Origin: AWTP1-9 sp035703165
Lineage (GTDB): Bacteria > Bacteroidota > Bacteroidia > Chitinophagales > Chitinophagaceae
Reading direction: 5' to 3'
Length of the DNA stretch: 58,111 nt
NCBI GenBank assembly: GCA_035703165.1
Contig: DASSYR010000070.1
Coordinates: forward strand, 1 to 58,111
Of this stretch, positions 8,228 to 17,057 are shown piece by piece (the first letter of the stretch is position 1; every line of letters begins with the position of its first letter). Under the pieces are notes generated by a model. That model did no database searches, was not told where the DNA came from, and saw only the letters and a list, made by a program, of their open reading frames with translations. A program made the translations under genes and the position numbers.

Positions 8228-8471
8228 AATGTAATATGAAACATCATTATAGTTTGAGCGTTGGTAAATTTGGCTCCTTTTCAGGTGATAGGACAAACTT
8301 CCACTTTCTAATTTGCGTAGGTTTTGCGCAGAATTTCTATTTAGGCGAAGCCCGTAGCGTTAGCGGTGACATAATATTACATTATAGGATAAAAACTGGT
8401 TTAGCTTTTACAGTACGCCTATTGTCCTATAATTAATATTATGTTAAATAGAATAATCTCCTTAAAAACCT
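8228..8471. other. Intergenic region with a long inverted repeat
   Basis: No convincing gene. A long imperfect hairpin lies at 8369-8444: the left arm at 8369-8389 and the right arm at 8425-8444 match over 20 bases with one bulged C at 8380, around a 35-base loop. A GC-rich patch (GCCCGTAGCGTTAGCGG) precedes it, and a partial copy of the arm end (ATAGGACAA) occurs near 8287. It separates the defence cassette from core genes and may be a remnant of a small mobile element. Confidence 0.5.
8369..8444. repeat. Long AT-rich inverted repeat
   Basis: The arms ACATAATATTA(C)ATTATAGGA and their complement pair across a 35-base loop with one bulged base. There is no T-run, so it is unlike a simple terminator. 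A MITE end or a structured RNA are possible readings. Confidence 0.6.
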
Positions 8472-9071
8472 CTAACTAGCCTGCGCCTGTCTCGCAACAA
8501 TAAATTCTATCAGCTCATCCAAAGCAATCCCTGCCCTGTTGCAGGCATCGCTAATATCTTCGCGGGAAACATTGGCTGCAAAACTTTTTTCTTTCAATCT
8601 TTTCTTCACCCCTTTTAATTCCATACCCACATACCCTTCGGGTCTCATTAATGAATACGCATGAATAAGCCCGGAAAGCTCATCAAACGCGTAAAGCATT
8701 TTATCCATCTTTGTTACCGGCTCTACGCCAAAATGTAAAGGCCCGTGAGAAGCGATTGCATGTATAATTTCCGGATCCACCTTCCGGACTTCCAACTCCT
8801 CAATTATTCTTTTACAATGTTGTTCCGGCCATTGGTCCCAGTCTGCATCGTGTAACAATCCTGCCATTTCCCATCGCCAGGCATCCTGCAAATTCAACCC
8901 TTCTTTTTCAACAGCCCAACACTTCATTAAATGGGCTACCTGCTTCATGTGAAGTCGCAATCTTTCGTTTGTAACCCAATTATTCAACAAACTATATGCG
9001 TCTTCTCTTGATATGGTATTGCCTGCGTTGGAAGCATTTCCAAATTCATTTCTGCCTAATAACATGGACAT
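8472..9071 (-). CDS. HD-domain phosphohydrolase
   Basis: A protein of about 199 residues with an HD fold: a His in RLHMKQVAHLM, the HD pair in GLLHDADWD, a further His in IIHAIASHG and an Asp in AFDELSG. Such bacterial proteins are metal-dependent phosphohydrolases, often of nucleotides; the substrate is not evident. A longer in-frame start at 9119 would lie inside the terminator hairpin of the upstream gene, so I chose the ATG at 9071 (another lies at 9065). It reads away from a terminator and is probably a single-gene unit. Confidence 0.8.
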   Translation of the reverse strand: MSMLLGRNEFGNASNAGNTISREDAYSLLNNWVTNERLRLHMKQVAHLMKCWAVEKEGLNLQDAWRWEMAGLLHDADWDQWPEQHCKRIIEELEVRKVDPEIIHAIASHGPLHFGVEPVTKMDKMLYAFDELSGLIHAYSLMRPEGYVGMELKGVKKRLKEKSFAANVSREDISDACNRAGIALDELIEFIVARQAQAS

Positions 9072-9105
9072 AACTGTATGTTTCAAAAATTTGAAGTTAA
9101 ATAAA

Positions 9106-9132
9106 AAAGGGATAACCAAAAGTCATCCCTTT
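9106..9132 (-). terminator. Terminator of the TPR gene
   Basis: AAAGGGAT and ATCCCTTT form an 8-base stem with an 11-base loop. On the minus strand the stem is followed by a T-rich run, giving a rho-independent terminator 22 bases after the TPR gene stop. Confidence 0.75.
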
Positions 9133-9154
9133 AACTTGTGTACTGTCAGGCAAA

Positions 9155-10405
9155 CTATAACTTGCCCACTTTTTCATCGTACATCTTAGCCTTTTCGTTA
9201 TTATTAATAAAGTAATAACAATCTCTGAGTAATTGAGCTGTAGATTTTGTTTTTGCTTTTTGTGCAGGTTTTTTATCGGGCATAGGTTCTAATAAAGAGA
9301 AACCCTTTTCAAAATAAGGAATGGCATCATTTATTTTTTTCTCTGCTTTTGCATGCAGTTCCTTTTTTGCCGTTAAATCTGCTGGTGTTTTTCCTTTAAT
9401 GGCATCTTCCTGGGCTTTTAATTCAACAGCCTGGTTATAATGGGATTTACCGAGTTCAATATAAGAATCAACATCATCGGGTTTCAATTCCGTACACCGA
9501 ATAAAAGCCTTTTCCATTTTTTGAATCAAGTCCGACATATTATTAGGCTTTTCATCTGCATTAAACAGCATGTTAAAAAGGGTAACACCATAGTTAAAAT
9601 GGATATCAAAATCATCCGGATTTTTAGTCATAATATCTTCGTATTTGGCTAAAACTGCTGCCTTGTCTCCCTTTTTTTCCAGGTATTCAATTTCCAAATC
9701 ATCAAAATACCTTTCCTTTGGAAAGACTTTTTTTCCCAGGGCAAGGTATTTGTTAAACAGTGCATCATCTTTTTTATCAGCATAATAATAATAAGCCAGA
9801 AACCGGTATGCTACCGCATAGTCCTTACTGGCCACCTCGGCATCCGCCAGCTTTGCATAATAAACGGCTGCTTCTTCCAGCTTTTTAGCATTGTTTGCGG
9901 AAGCTCCTACCATAAATACAAGACCGGTATCAAGCGCAGACAACGCCCATCCGTTTTTATTAATAAATTCACCAACTGCGTTAGCGTTTTTATAGCTGTT
10001 ATATGCTTCCTCATATTTTTCGGAATTAAAATAATTAGCGCCATCTCCATAATAACCTTCGTACAAACTAAATACGGGTTTATACGTTTCTTGTGCTAAA
10101 GATAAAGTGGCAAGTGAACTATTAACTTCCAATGCTTTCTTAACGGCTTCTAACGCTACCAGTCTTGCATCGGGCACCAGGTTTTTAGTAGCTTCATTGC
10201 CGGCCAAACCACCATAAATTTTTGCTTTTATATACCAAGCTTCCCAATCTTTAGCTCCTTTATCAGTAGCCAAAGCCTGATCAATTGCCTCTTTTGCTTT
10301 AGCAAAATCCTGGGCAGCCAAAAGTTTTTTAGCAGTTTTAACATCCTGGGCAAACAAATTTATTGTTACCAGGGCAATTGCTGCAAGCAGAAATACTCTT
10401 TTCAT
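9155..10405 (-). CDS. Secreted tetratricopeptide-repeat protein
   Basis: About 416 residues after an N-terminal signal peptide (MKRVFLLAAIALVTINLFAQ). The mature part is made of helical TPR-like repeats, rich in Ala, Lys and Tyr (for example NSEKYEEAYNSYKNA and DVDSYIELGKSHYNQA). An ORF start at 10459 exists, but the ATG at 10405 gives a proper signal peptide and avoids overlap with gyrA. It follows gyrA by 43 bases on the same strand and ends at a clear terminator, so the two may share transcripts. TPR proteins of this sort act as periplasmic scaffolds; the partner is unknown. Confidence 0.8.
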   Translation of the reverse strand: MKRVFLLAAIALVTINLFAQDVKTAKKLLAAQDFAKAKEAIDQALATDKGAKDWEAWYIKAKIYGGLAGNEATKNLVPDARLVALEAVKKALEVNSSLATLSLAQETYKPVFSLYEGYYGDGANYFNSEKYEEAYNSYKNANAVGEFINKNGWALSALDTGLVFMVGASANNAKKLEEAAVYYAKLADAEVASKDYAVAYRFLAYYYYADKKDDALFNKYLALGKKVFPKERYFDDLEIEYLEKKGDKAAVLAKYEDIMTKNPDDFDIHFNYGVTLFNMLFNADEKPNNMSDLIQKMEKAFIRCTELKPDDVDSYIELGKSHYNQAVELKAQEDAIKGKTPADLTAKKELHAKAEKKINDAIPYFEKGFSLLEPMPDKKPAQKAKTKSTAQLLRDCYYFINNNEKAKMYDEKVGKL

Positions 10406-10448
10406 TTTAATTGAATTTGATATAAAAATATAATTGATTATCAGGTTG

Positions 10449-13055
10449 TTATTTGTCAATATCAGGAGGTAAATTTACCACTTCCTCCCCACTTGAATCA
10501 GTTGAATTGCCTCCATTATTTCCATTCTCCCCGTTTCCGCCATTTTCTCCGTTTTCCGATTCTTCTAGTTTAGTAATAGCCGCAATTTCATCCCCTTCGT
10601 CTAAACGAATAAGTTTTACTCCCTGGGTAGCTCTTCCCTGCTGGCTGATATCGCTAACCTTCATCCGAATGGTTACACCGGATTTACATGTTATCAGTAA
10701 ATCATCTTTTTCAGCCACTTCCAGCATTCCTACCAGGTATCCGGTTTTATCTGTAACATTAATGGTTTTTACTCCTTTTCCGCCCCTGTTGGTTATGCGA
10801 TAATTCTCTTCTCCATCCTCTGCTGAAAGCGCTGTACGCTTTCCAAATCCTTTTTCACTTACGACCAAAACGGTTTTTGATTTGTCTTCCCTGTTTACGC
10901 AAATCATGCCAACTACTTCGTCATTCACATCTTCAACTTCTATACCGGCTACACCAATAGCGCCTCTGCCTGTAGGTCTTACCTTTTCTTCGGGAAAACG
11001 TATCGCCCTGCCCGATTTAACGGCCATCATTATTTCACAATTACCATCGGTTAATTTGGCCTCCAGTAATTCATCGCCTTCCATGATGGTTATGGCATTT
11101 ACTCCGGTTGCACGCCGTCTGCTAAAATCTTCTAAAAGTGTCTTTTTGATAATCCCCTTCTTTGTGCACAATACAATAGAATGACTGTTTATAAAAGCCT
11201 CATCATCAAGATTTTGTACATCAATAACGGTTCGTATTTTATCGTCTGTCGGTAATTGAATGAGGTTTTGTATTGCCCTCCCTTTACTTTGCTTATCTCC
11301 TTCGGGAATTTCATACACTTTCATCCAATAACACCTGCCCTTTTCCGTAAAGAACAATAAAGTATGGTGTGTTGAAGCTACAAATAAATGCTCAATCCAA
11401 TCTTCTTCACGGGTACGGCTGCCAATAGCTCCCCGCCCTCCTCTTTTTTGCTGGCGGTATTCTGTAGCTGAAGTACGTTTAATATATCCTAAATGAGATA
11501 CGGTTACTACTACGTTTTCCTCCTCTATTAAATCTTCTAATTTTATCTCATCTTCCAAATAAGTTATTTCCGTTTTTCTTTCGTCTCCAAACTTGTCTTT
11601 AATTTCTACCAACTCTTTTTTAATAATATCAAACCGTATGGATTCATTGGCAAGCACTTCCTGTAAGTGAGCAATCAGTTTCATCAATTCAGCATGTTCT
11701 TCACGTATCTTTTCTCTTTCCATGCCTGTTAATCGCTGCAAACGCAGTTCCAATACAGCTTTTGCCTGAATTTCGGTCATACCAAACTGGGTTATCAAAC
11801 CTTCTTTGGCCGTATCGGGAGTTGAAGAGCTTCGAATCAGTGCAATTACTTCGTCCAAATGATCCAATGCAATCAGGTAACCCTCCAATATATGCGCCTT
11901 TTTCTGTGCTTCTCTTAGTTCAAATTGTGTACGGCGTATAACCACTTCGTGACGAAATTCCACAAACTCCGAAATCATATCTTTTATGCTCAGTGTTTTG
12001 GGTCGTCCCTTAACCAAGGCAACATTGTTTATTCCATAAGAGGTTTGCAGTTCGGTATATTTATAAAGCTGGTTAATAATTACATTGGCTACTGCCTCTC
12101 TTTTTAAATCAAGTACTATTCTGGTTCCTTCTTTTTTATTAGACTCGTTATTTACATGAGCAATCCCTTCAATTACTTTTTCGTTTACTAATTGCCCGAT
12201 TCGATCGCATAAATTATCACGATTAACCTGGTAGGGCACTTCTGTAATAATAATTTGTTCTCTACCGCTTGACTTGGTATCTACATGTAATTTTCCCCTA
12301 AGCACTACCCTGCCTCTTCCTAAATGCATAGCTGCCCTTATTCCTTCGTACCCGTAAATAATGCCACCTGTTGGGAAATCCGGAGCTTTCACATATTTTA
12401 TTAAATCTTCAATGGAAATGTTTCTGTCATCAATAAAAGCGAGGCAGCCGTCAATTACTTCACTCAAATTATGAGGCATAATATTGGTTGCCATACCTAC
12501 GGCAATACCGGAAGAGCCATTAACCAGTAATTGTGGTACGCGGGTGGGTAACACTACGGGTTCCTGTAACGAGTCATCAAAGTTTAACTGAAAATCTACC
12601 GTTTCTTTATCCAAATCTTCCAGCATATTTTCGGAAAGTCTTTGCAAACGGGCTTCTGTATAACGCATGGCAGCAGGACCATCACCGTCTTGTGAGCCAA
12701 AGTTACCCTGACCGTCAATCAAAGTATATCGCATGCTCCATTCCTGCGCCATCCTTACCATCGAATCGTAAACGGCTGTATCGCCATGGGGATGATATTT
12801 ACCCAATACTTCCCCAACAATACGTGCAGATTTTTTATGTGGTTTGTTATAATGTATGCCCAATTCGCTCATGGCAAACAAAATGCGCCTGTGCACCGGT
12901 TTTAATCCATCTCTTACATCAGGCAAAGCACGACCAACGATTACCGACATAGAATAGTCTATATAGGCCGTTTTCATTTGTTCTTCAATATTTACCTGGA
13001 TGATTTTTTCGCCAAAGCTATTATCGTTTTCCAACTGATTTTCGTGTTGATCCAT
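10449..13055 (-). CDS. gyrA: DNA gyrase subunit A
   Basis: The 868-residue breakage-reunion subunit of DNA gyrase. The quinolone region reads HPHGDTAVYDSMVRMAQ with the catalytic Tyr132 in AMRYTEARL. Thr93 and Asp97 stand at the positions of E. coli Ser83 and Asp87. The GyrA box QKRGGRG at about 536-542 marks the C-terminal DNA-wrapping domain and separates it from ParC. The tail after residue 830 is low-complexity (ENGENGGNGENGNNGGN) and ends in acidic and polar residues. Start: ATG at 13055, about 13 bases after a probable transcription start. A promoter -7 element lies at 13075-13082. Confidence 0.97.
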   Translation of the reverse strand: MDQHENQLENDNSFGEKIIQVNIEEQMKTAYIDYSMSVIVGRALPDVRDGLKPVHRRILFAMSELGIHYNKPHKKSARIVGEVLGKYHPHGDTAVYDSMVRMAQEWSMRYTLIDGQGNFGSQDGDGPAAMRYTEARLQRLSENMLEDLDKETVDFQLNFDDSLQEPVVLPTRVPQLLVNGSSGIAVGMATNIMPHNLSEVIDGCLAFIDDRNISIEDLIKYVKAPDFPTGGIIYGYEGIRAAMHLGRGRVVLRGKLHVDTKSSGREQIIITEVPYQVNRDNLCDRIGQLVNEKVIEGIAHVNNESNKKEGTRIVLDLKREAVANVIINQLYKYTELQTSYGINNVALVKGRPKTLSIKDMISEFVEFRHEVVIRRTQFELREAQKKAHILEGYLIALDHLDEVIALIRSSSTPDTAKEGLITQFGMTEIQAKAVLELRLQRLTGMEREKIREEHAELMKLIAHLQEVLANESIRFDIIKKELVEIKDKFGDERKTEITYLEDEIKLEDLIEEENVVVTVSHLGYIKRTSATEYRQQKRGGRGAIGSRTREEDWIEHLFVASTHHTLLFFTEKGRCYWMKVYEIPEGDKQSKGRAIQNLIQLPTDDKIRTVIDVQNLDDEAFINSHSIVLCTKKGIIKKTLLEDFSRRRATGVNAITIMEGDELLEAKLTDGNCEIMMAVKSGRAIRFPEEKVRPTGRGAIGVAGIEVEDVNDEVVGMICVNREDKSKTVLVVSEKGFGKRTALSAEDGEENYRITNRGGKGVKTINVTDKTGYLVGMLEVAEKDDLLITCKSGVTIRMKVSDISQQGRATQGVKLIRLDEGDEIAAITKLEESENGENGGNGENGNNGGNSTDSSGEEVVNLPPDIDK

Positions 13056-13074
13056 ATGAATTTTTGAAAGCCGA

Positions 13075-13082
13075 CAAAGTTA
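13075..13082 (-). promoter_or_regulatory. Putative gyrA promoter (-7 element)
   Basis: On the minus strand this reads TAACTTTG, a perfect TAnnTTTG element 20 bases upstream of the gyrA start codon. No clear -33 TTG is visible. Confidence 0.45.
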
Positions 13083-13500
13083 CCGATTTTGAGGCTTATA
13101 ACATGAAAATATGTGAATAGAATTGGCACTATTTTTTACACAAAAAATTTGCTTTGTGGATAAGAAAAAAGGTAGAAAAACATTCGTATTAAGCGCTGAA
13201 ATAAAGTGATGCTCTGCCAACCCTTTTTCCCAAAAATCTTTAGCTCACCCTTTGGTAATGAAATTTTAAAATGCGGGATAAAAACGGATATTTTTACCCG
13301 GAGTTAGCTGGTCTGTGGTTTAAGTACATGTTTGCTTGGCGCAGCCCCCCATCGGCCCCAAGCCTGTGGAAAAAATAAATGTCTGCCTGAAAAACAGAGC
13401 TATTTTGAACTTTTTTACAAATTCTTTTCAATAAAACCCTGCTTATAGCCATATCTTACAGGCTATCTTTTTTTTATTTGTATTTTCGATTTCTGGTAAA
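13083..13500. other. Divergent intergenic region between gyrA and dnaG
   Basis: About 420 bases with no open frame, tRNA or clear hairpin. It must hold promoters for both genes. A C-rich patch (CAGCCCCCCATCGGCCCC) near 13340 is unusual for this AT-rich genome, but I cannot assign it. Confidence 0.5.
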
Positions 13501-15438
13501 ATGATTTCGAACGACACCATACAACAAATTTTAAGCCGCATAGATATTGTGGAAATAATAGGCGGTTTTATTAAGCTAAAAAAACGCGGGACTAACTATC
13601 TCGGTCTTTGCCCCTTTCACAACGAAAAAACGCCTTCGTTTACTGTATCCCCTACTAAAGAAATTTACAAATGCTTCGGATGCGGCCGGAGTGGCAATAC
13701 GATCAGCTTTTTAATGGAGCACGAAAAATATTCTTATGTAGAAGCGCTCCGATGGCTGGCAAACAAATATAACGTAGAAATTGAGGAAACGGAGGCATCG
13801 CCTGAATACAAGCAACACTTACAAATTGCGGACAGCTTGTACGTAGTTAACAATTTTGCTCAAAAATATTTTTCAGAAAATCTTTTTTCTAAGGATGAAG
13901 GGTTATCTGTTGGATTGACTTATTTAAAAGAAAGAGGATTTAGAGAGGAGATTATTAAAAAGTTTCAATTGGGTTATTGCCTGGACGAAAAAGATGCTTT
14001 TTCTCAAAAGGCTCTTAAAAATCAATTTAATAGTGATTTATTGATAAAAAGCGGCTTGGTTATTTCTCGGGACGAACGTTTGATGGATAATTACCGGGGA
14101 CGAATCATTTTTCCAATACAGAATCAAACAGGAAAAATTATTGGTTTTGGGGCCAGGATTATTAAAAATAATGACAAAGCTCCTAAATACATTAATACTC
14201 CCGAAAATGAAATATATATCAAGAGTAAAATACTTTACGGGTCTTACCTGGCCAGGCAAGCTATTGATAGAAACGATGAATGTCTATTGGTAGAAGGATA
14301 CACGGATGTAATATCTCTGCACCAGGCAGGAATTGAAAATGTAGTGGCAAGTGGTGGCACGTCTTTAACACCCGATCAATTGCGATTGATAAAAAAATAC
14401 ACCAACAACCTAACGATCGTTTATGATGGCGATGCTGCTGGTGTTAAAGCAGCAATGCGTGGATTGGATCTGGCGCTGGAAGAAGGGCTAAATGTAAAAC
14501 TGGTATTAATACCGGACAAAGAAGACCCCGATAGCTATGTTAATAAAGTTGGCGCTGCTGCTTTTACTGAATTTGTAAAAAATAATAAAAAAGATGTTAT
14601 TCTTTTTCAATTGGAGGTAGCTTTAAAAGATGCGGGCAATGACAGTGTTAAAAAATCGGCTGTTGTAAACCAAATTGCCGAAACCATTTCCAGGATTAAT
14701 AAAACAGAAGATTTTACCAAGCAGCAAGATTATATAAAACAGTGTTCGGAACTTTTAAAAATTGAGGAGTCGGGGCTAAATGCATTAGTAAATAAATTTA
14801 TTAGAGAACGAGTAATAAAATTAGAAAGCAAATTTCCTGAAAAAGAGGCGCTTTATTTTGAACAAGCGGAAAAGCAACCGGGTGGAAATTTAGATGAGGA
14901 TTCCTTTAATCTTCTGTTTAAAGACGAGATGCAGGAAAGGGCTATGGTTCGTTGCCTGCTTGAATTTGGCCTACGACCCTGGGATGACAAAAAAAGAGTG
15001 GCCGATTATATTTTTGAAGAATCCGTGGAGCACGACATGATTGATAATAAATTGCTATTGCGTGTGCTGGAAAATTATAAAATTTGGTACCAGGAGGGCA
15101 TAGAGCCCACTTCAAAAAACTTTTTATACCACGAAGATTTGGAATTGAGTACTTTGGTAGTATCCATCATGGATATGGGCTATGAACTAAGTCCTAATTG
15201 GAAAGATCACTATGAAGGAAAAATTTTAACAAGGGATGAATTGTATAAGGAAGAGGTTTTGTCCAGTCTTAATTATTTAAAACTGCGTAAGATAAAAAAG
15301 CTTATTGATGAGAATCAGAAGGACATGGAAAAACCTCACGAAGCCGAAGAACAAATGACTCTTATCCAAACACATCTGCATTTAAAAAACCTGGAAATGC
15401 AATTAACCAGGCAATTAGGAACAGTAATTTTTAAGTGA
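13501..15438 (+). CDS. dnaG: DNA primase
   Basis: A 645-residue replicative primase that makes RNA primers at the fork. The N-terminal CHC2 zinc ribbon is complete: Cys37 and His40 in CPFH, Cys58 and Cys61 in CFGC. The core contains the typical YRGRIIFPI and GFGARI, and the TOPRIM part shows LLVEGYTDVISL (Glu) and VYDGDAAG (Asp-x-Asp). The C-terminal helicase-binding domain is poorly conserved but present by length. The ATG at 13501 gives the usual primase N-terminus. It is divergent from gyrA across 445 bases. Confidence 0.97.
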   Translation: MISNDTIQQILSRIDIVEIIGGFIKLKKRGTNYLGLCPFHNEKTPSFTVSPTKEIYKCFGCGRSGNTISFLMEHEKYSYVEALRWLANKYNVEIEETEASPEYKQHLQIADSLYVVNNFAQKYFSENLFSKDEGLSVGLTYLKERGFREEIIKKFQLGYCLDEKDAFSQKALKNQFNSDLLIKSGLVISRDERLMDNYRGRIIFPIQNQTGKIIGFGARIIKNNDKAPKYINTPENEIYIKSKILYGSYLARQAIDRNDECLLVEGYTDVISLHQAGIENVVASGGTSLTPDQLRLIKKYTNNLTIVYDGDAAGVKAAMRGLDLALEEGLNVKLVLIPDKEDPDSYVNKVGAAAFTEFVKNNKKDVILFQLEVALKDAGNDSVKKSAVVNQIAETISRINKTEDFTKQQDYIKQCSELLKIEESGLNALVNKFIRERVIKLESKFPEKEALYFEQAEKQPGGNLDEDSFNLLFKDEMQERAMVRCLLEFGLRPWDDKKRVADYIFEESVEHDMIDNKLLLRVLENYKIWYQEGIEPTSKNFLYHEDLELSTLVVSIMDMGYELSPNWKDHYEGKILTRDELYKEEVLSSLNYLKLRKIKKLIDENQKDMEKPHEAEEQMTLIQTHLHLKNLEMQLTRQLGTVIFK

Positions 15439-15483
15439 ACCAATGGTCAGTTTCCCTACCAGGATAAAAAAGAAAACCATCAG

Positions 15484-15939
15484 TTAATAAAATTTCCCCT
15501 TCTCTTCTCTGTCAATAAGGCTGGCTGCTGCTGCATTATCAAACACTTCTTCCCTATTCATAATCACCTGCCTGAGTAAATCGTGAATGGTTATCACTCC
15601 GGCAAACATATCGGCGCTGTATGCCAGTAAATATCTTGTTTTATAGGAGTTCATTGTGTGCATACAATGTTCAACGGTATCTGTCAGTTGAACAATGGGC
15701 AGGTCAACCGTCATTACTTCCTCTACAGTTGTGTCGCTGCTGCTACGGCCTTTTAAAATAACGTTACGGCTATAGTCCCTTTCGCAAAAAACACCCCTAT
15801 ATGTCCCATCTTTCATTACAATAAGGTAGCTAAGGTTAACCGTGTTAAGCATATTAAGTGCATCAATCACTTTAGCCTTGGGATCAATAATATTAAATGT
15901 TTTTGGCTTGCTGGCAAGTATGTCAGTTACAGTACGCAT
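15484..15939 (-). CDS. Two-CBS-domain protein
   Basis: 151 residues made almost wholly of two CBS motifs: the first begins at PKAKVIDALNML and ends in GVFCERDYSR, the second begins at VEEVMTVDLPIV and ends in GVITIHDLL. CBS pairs bind adenosyl ligands such as AMP, ATP or SAM and usually regulate a partner. No catalytic domain is attached, so it is a stand-alone sensor module. It converges on dnaG (45 bases between stops). Confidence 0.88.
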   Translation of the reverse strand: MRTVTDILASKPKTFNIIDPKAKVIDALNMLNTVNLSYLIVMKDGTYRGVFCERDYSRNVILKGRSSSDTTVEEVMTVDLPIVQLTDTVEHCMHTMNSYKTRYLLAYSADMFAGVITIHDLLRQVIMNREEVFDNAAAASLIDREEKGKFY

Positions 15940-15966
15940 AGTGGTAACGATTCTTTAATAAAGGCA

Positions 15967-15989
15967 ATAAGCATCCTGGTGATGCTTAT
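15967..15989 (-). terminator. Hairpin between DUF4197 and CBS genes
   Basis: ATAAGCATC, loop CTGGT, GATGCTTAT is a perfect 9-5-9 stem. It lies 73 bases past the DUF4197 stop and 28 bases before the CBS gene start. Only a weak T-rich stretch follows on the minus strand, so it is a terminator or a leader hairpin. Confidence 0.5.
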
Positions 15990-16061
15990 CAAATATACGA
16001 TATATATCCAAAATACATTTACGTGGAAGGGTTACATAAACATACCTATATCAAACTGATG

Positions 16062-16781
16062 TTAGTTCCTTTTAGCCAAAGCGCTACCAAAAACTTTTTT
16101 CAAAATGTCCGTAACACGGGCAAGAGGATCTTTACGAATTTTTTGTTCCTCCAGCGCTACATAATAAAACAGTCCGCTCAAAGCTCTTTCTGTAACATAC
16201 GCAGATAAGTCCGGGTTTACTTTTTTAAACGTAGTAGGCAAACTATTGTAAGTTGAAAACACATCACTCCAATATTTAGTAGCGCCAACTTTGTTGAGCG
16301 ACTCTTGTATTACAGGCTTAAAGGAATTGGTTAAACTGGCGGTAGTTTTATCTTTTAAATATATGGTAGCAGATGAGTCATGACCTTTTAAAATACCTAC
16401 GGCATCCTGTATAGTCATTTCTTTAATTGCTTTTACAAAAATAGGTGCAGCTGTTTTAGAGGCGTCTTCGGCTCCGCGATTTATAGAAAGAATTGCATCA
16501 TCTACTAATTTATTAAATCCCAGGCTACGCAATGTTTTTTCTACTTTTTGCGCTTCCGGTGGTAACAATATTTTAATAACGGCGTCCCTAAAAAAGCCAT
16601 CAGTCACACTAAGTTTGGTGGCACTATTTTGGGCACCAACAGTTAAAGCTTCTTTTAAGCCCTGGGCCACTTCAGAAACACTGGGTTCGCTTTGACTTTT
16701 TGAAAGTATTTTTAATAAGTTTTGTGCATTACTGCAACTAATTAAGGCAAAGCAAAAGGGAATCAGAAATAATTTTTTCAT
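16062..16781 (-). CDS. DUF4197 lipoprotein
   Basis: About 239 residues from the ATG at 16781. The start gives a lipoprotein signal (MKKLFLIPFCFALISC) with lipobox ALISC; the frame is open upstream to 16943, but those residues look like a read-through of untranslated sequence. The mature part matches what I know of DUF4197: an ALTVGAQNSATKLS segment, paired helices, and the C-terminal SGLFYYVALEEQKIRKDP. The function is unknown. It is probably anchored in a membrane facing the periplasm. Confidence 0.82.
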   Translation of the reverse strand: MKKLFLIPFCFALISCSNAQNLLKILSKSQSEPSVSEVAQGLKEALTVGAQNSATKLSVTDGFFRDAVIKILLPPEAQKVEKTLRSLGFNKLVDDAILSINRGAEDASKTAAPIFVKAIKEMTIQDAVGILKGHDSSATIYLKDKTTASLTNSFKPVIQESLNKVGATKYWSDVFSTYNSLPTTFKKVNPDLSAYVTERALSGLFYYVALEEQKIRKDPLARVTDILKKVFGSALAKRN

Positions 16782-17057
16782 ATAAAATTGATTAGGTACA
16801 TTTTTAATGTAAAATTCCGTGCCAAATAAGTAATTTGACACAGCACCGGATGAAAAACGAAGATATTTAACAAATTGAATAAAACAATGTTTTGCATTTA
16901 TTAGTTTTGCAGTACAAGTTTTATGAAAAAAATACAATTCCATTTTTATATACTTTCAGCTTACCAGGCTATTCGAATGAACGGAACTTCGAGGTAATGT
17001 CTCTACGGTTTCCTTTCAAATATTCTATTATTTTTTAATATTTAAACTTTCCTACAA

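Noticed and set aside
8236..8436. 66-codon plus-strand ORF between abiEi and the HD gene
   Set aside because: It spans the GC-rich patch and one arm of the long inverted repeat, has no recognisable motif and no promoter-start layout. It looks like chance coding across a structured element.
14038..14259. 73-codon minus-strand ORF in dnaG
   Set aside because: Shadow frame of the primase gene with no motif.
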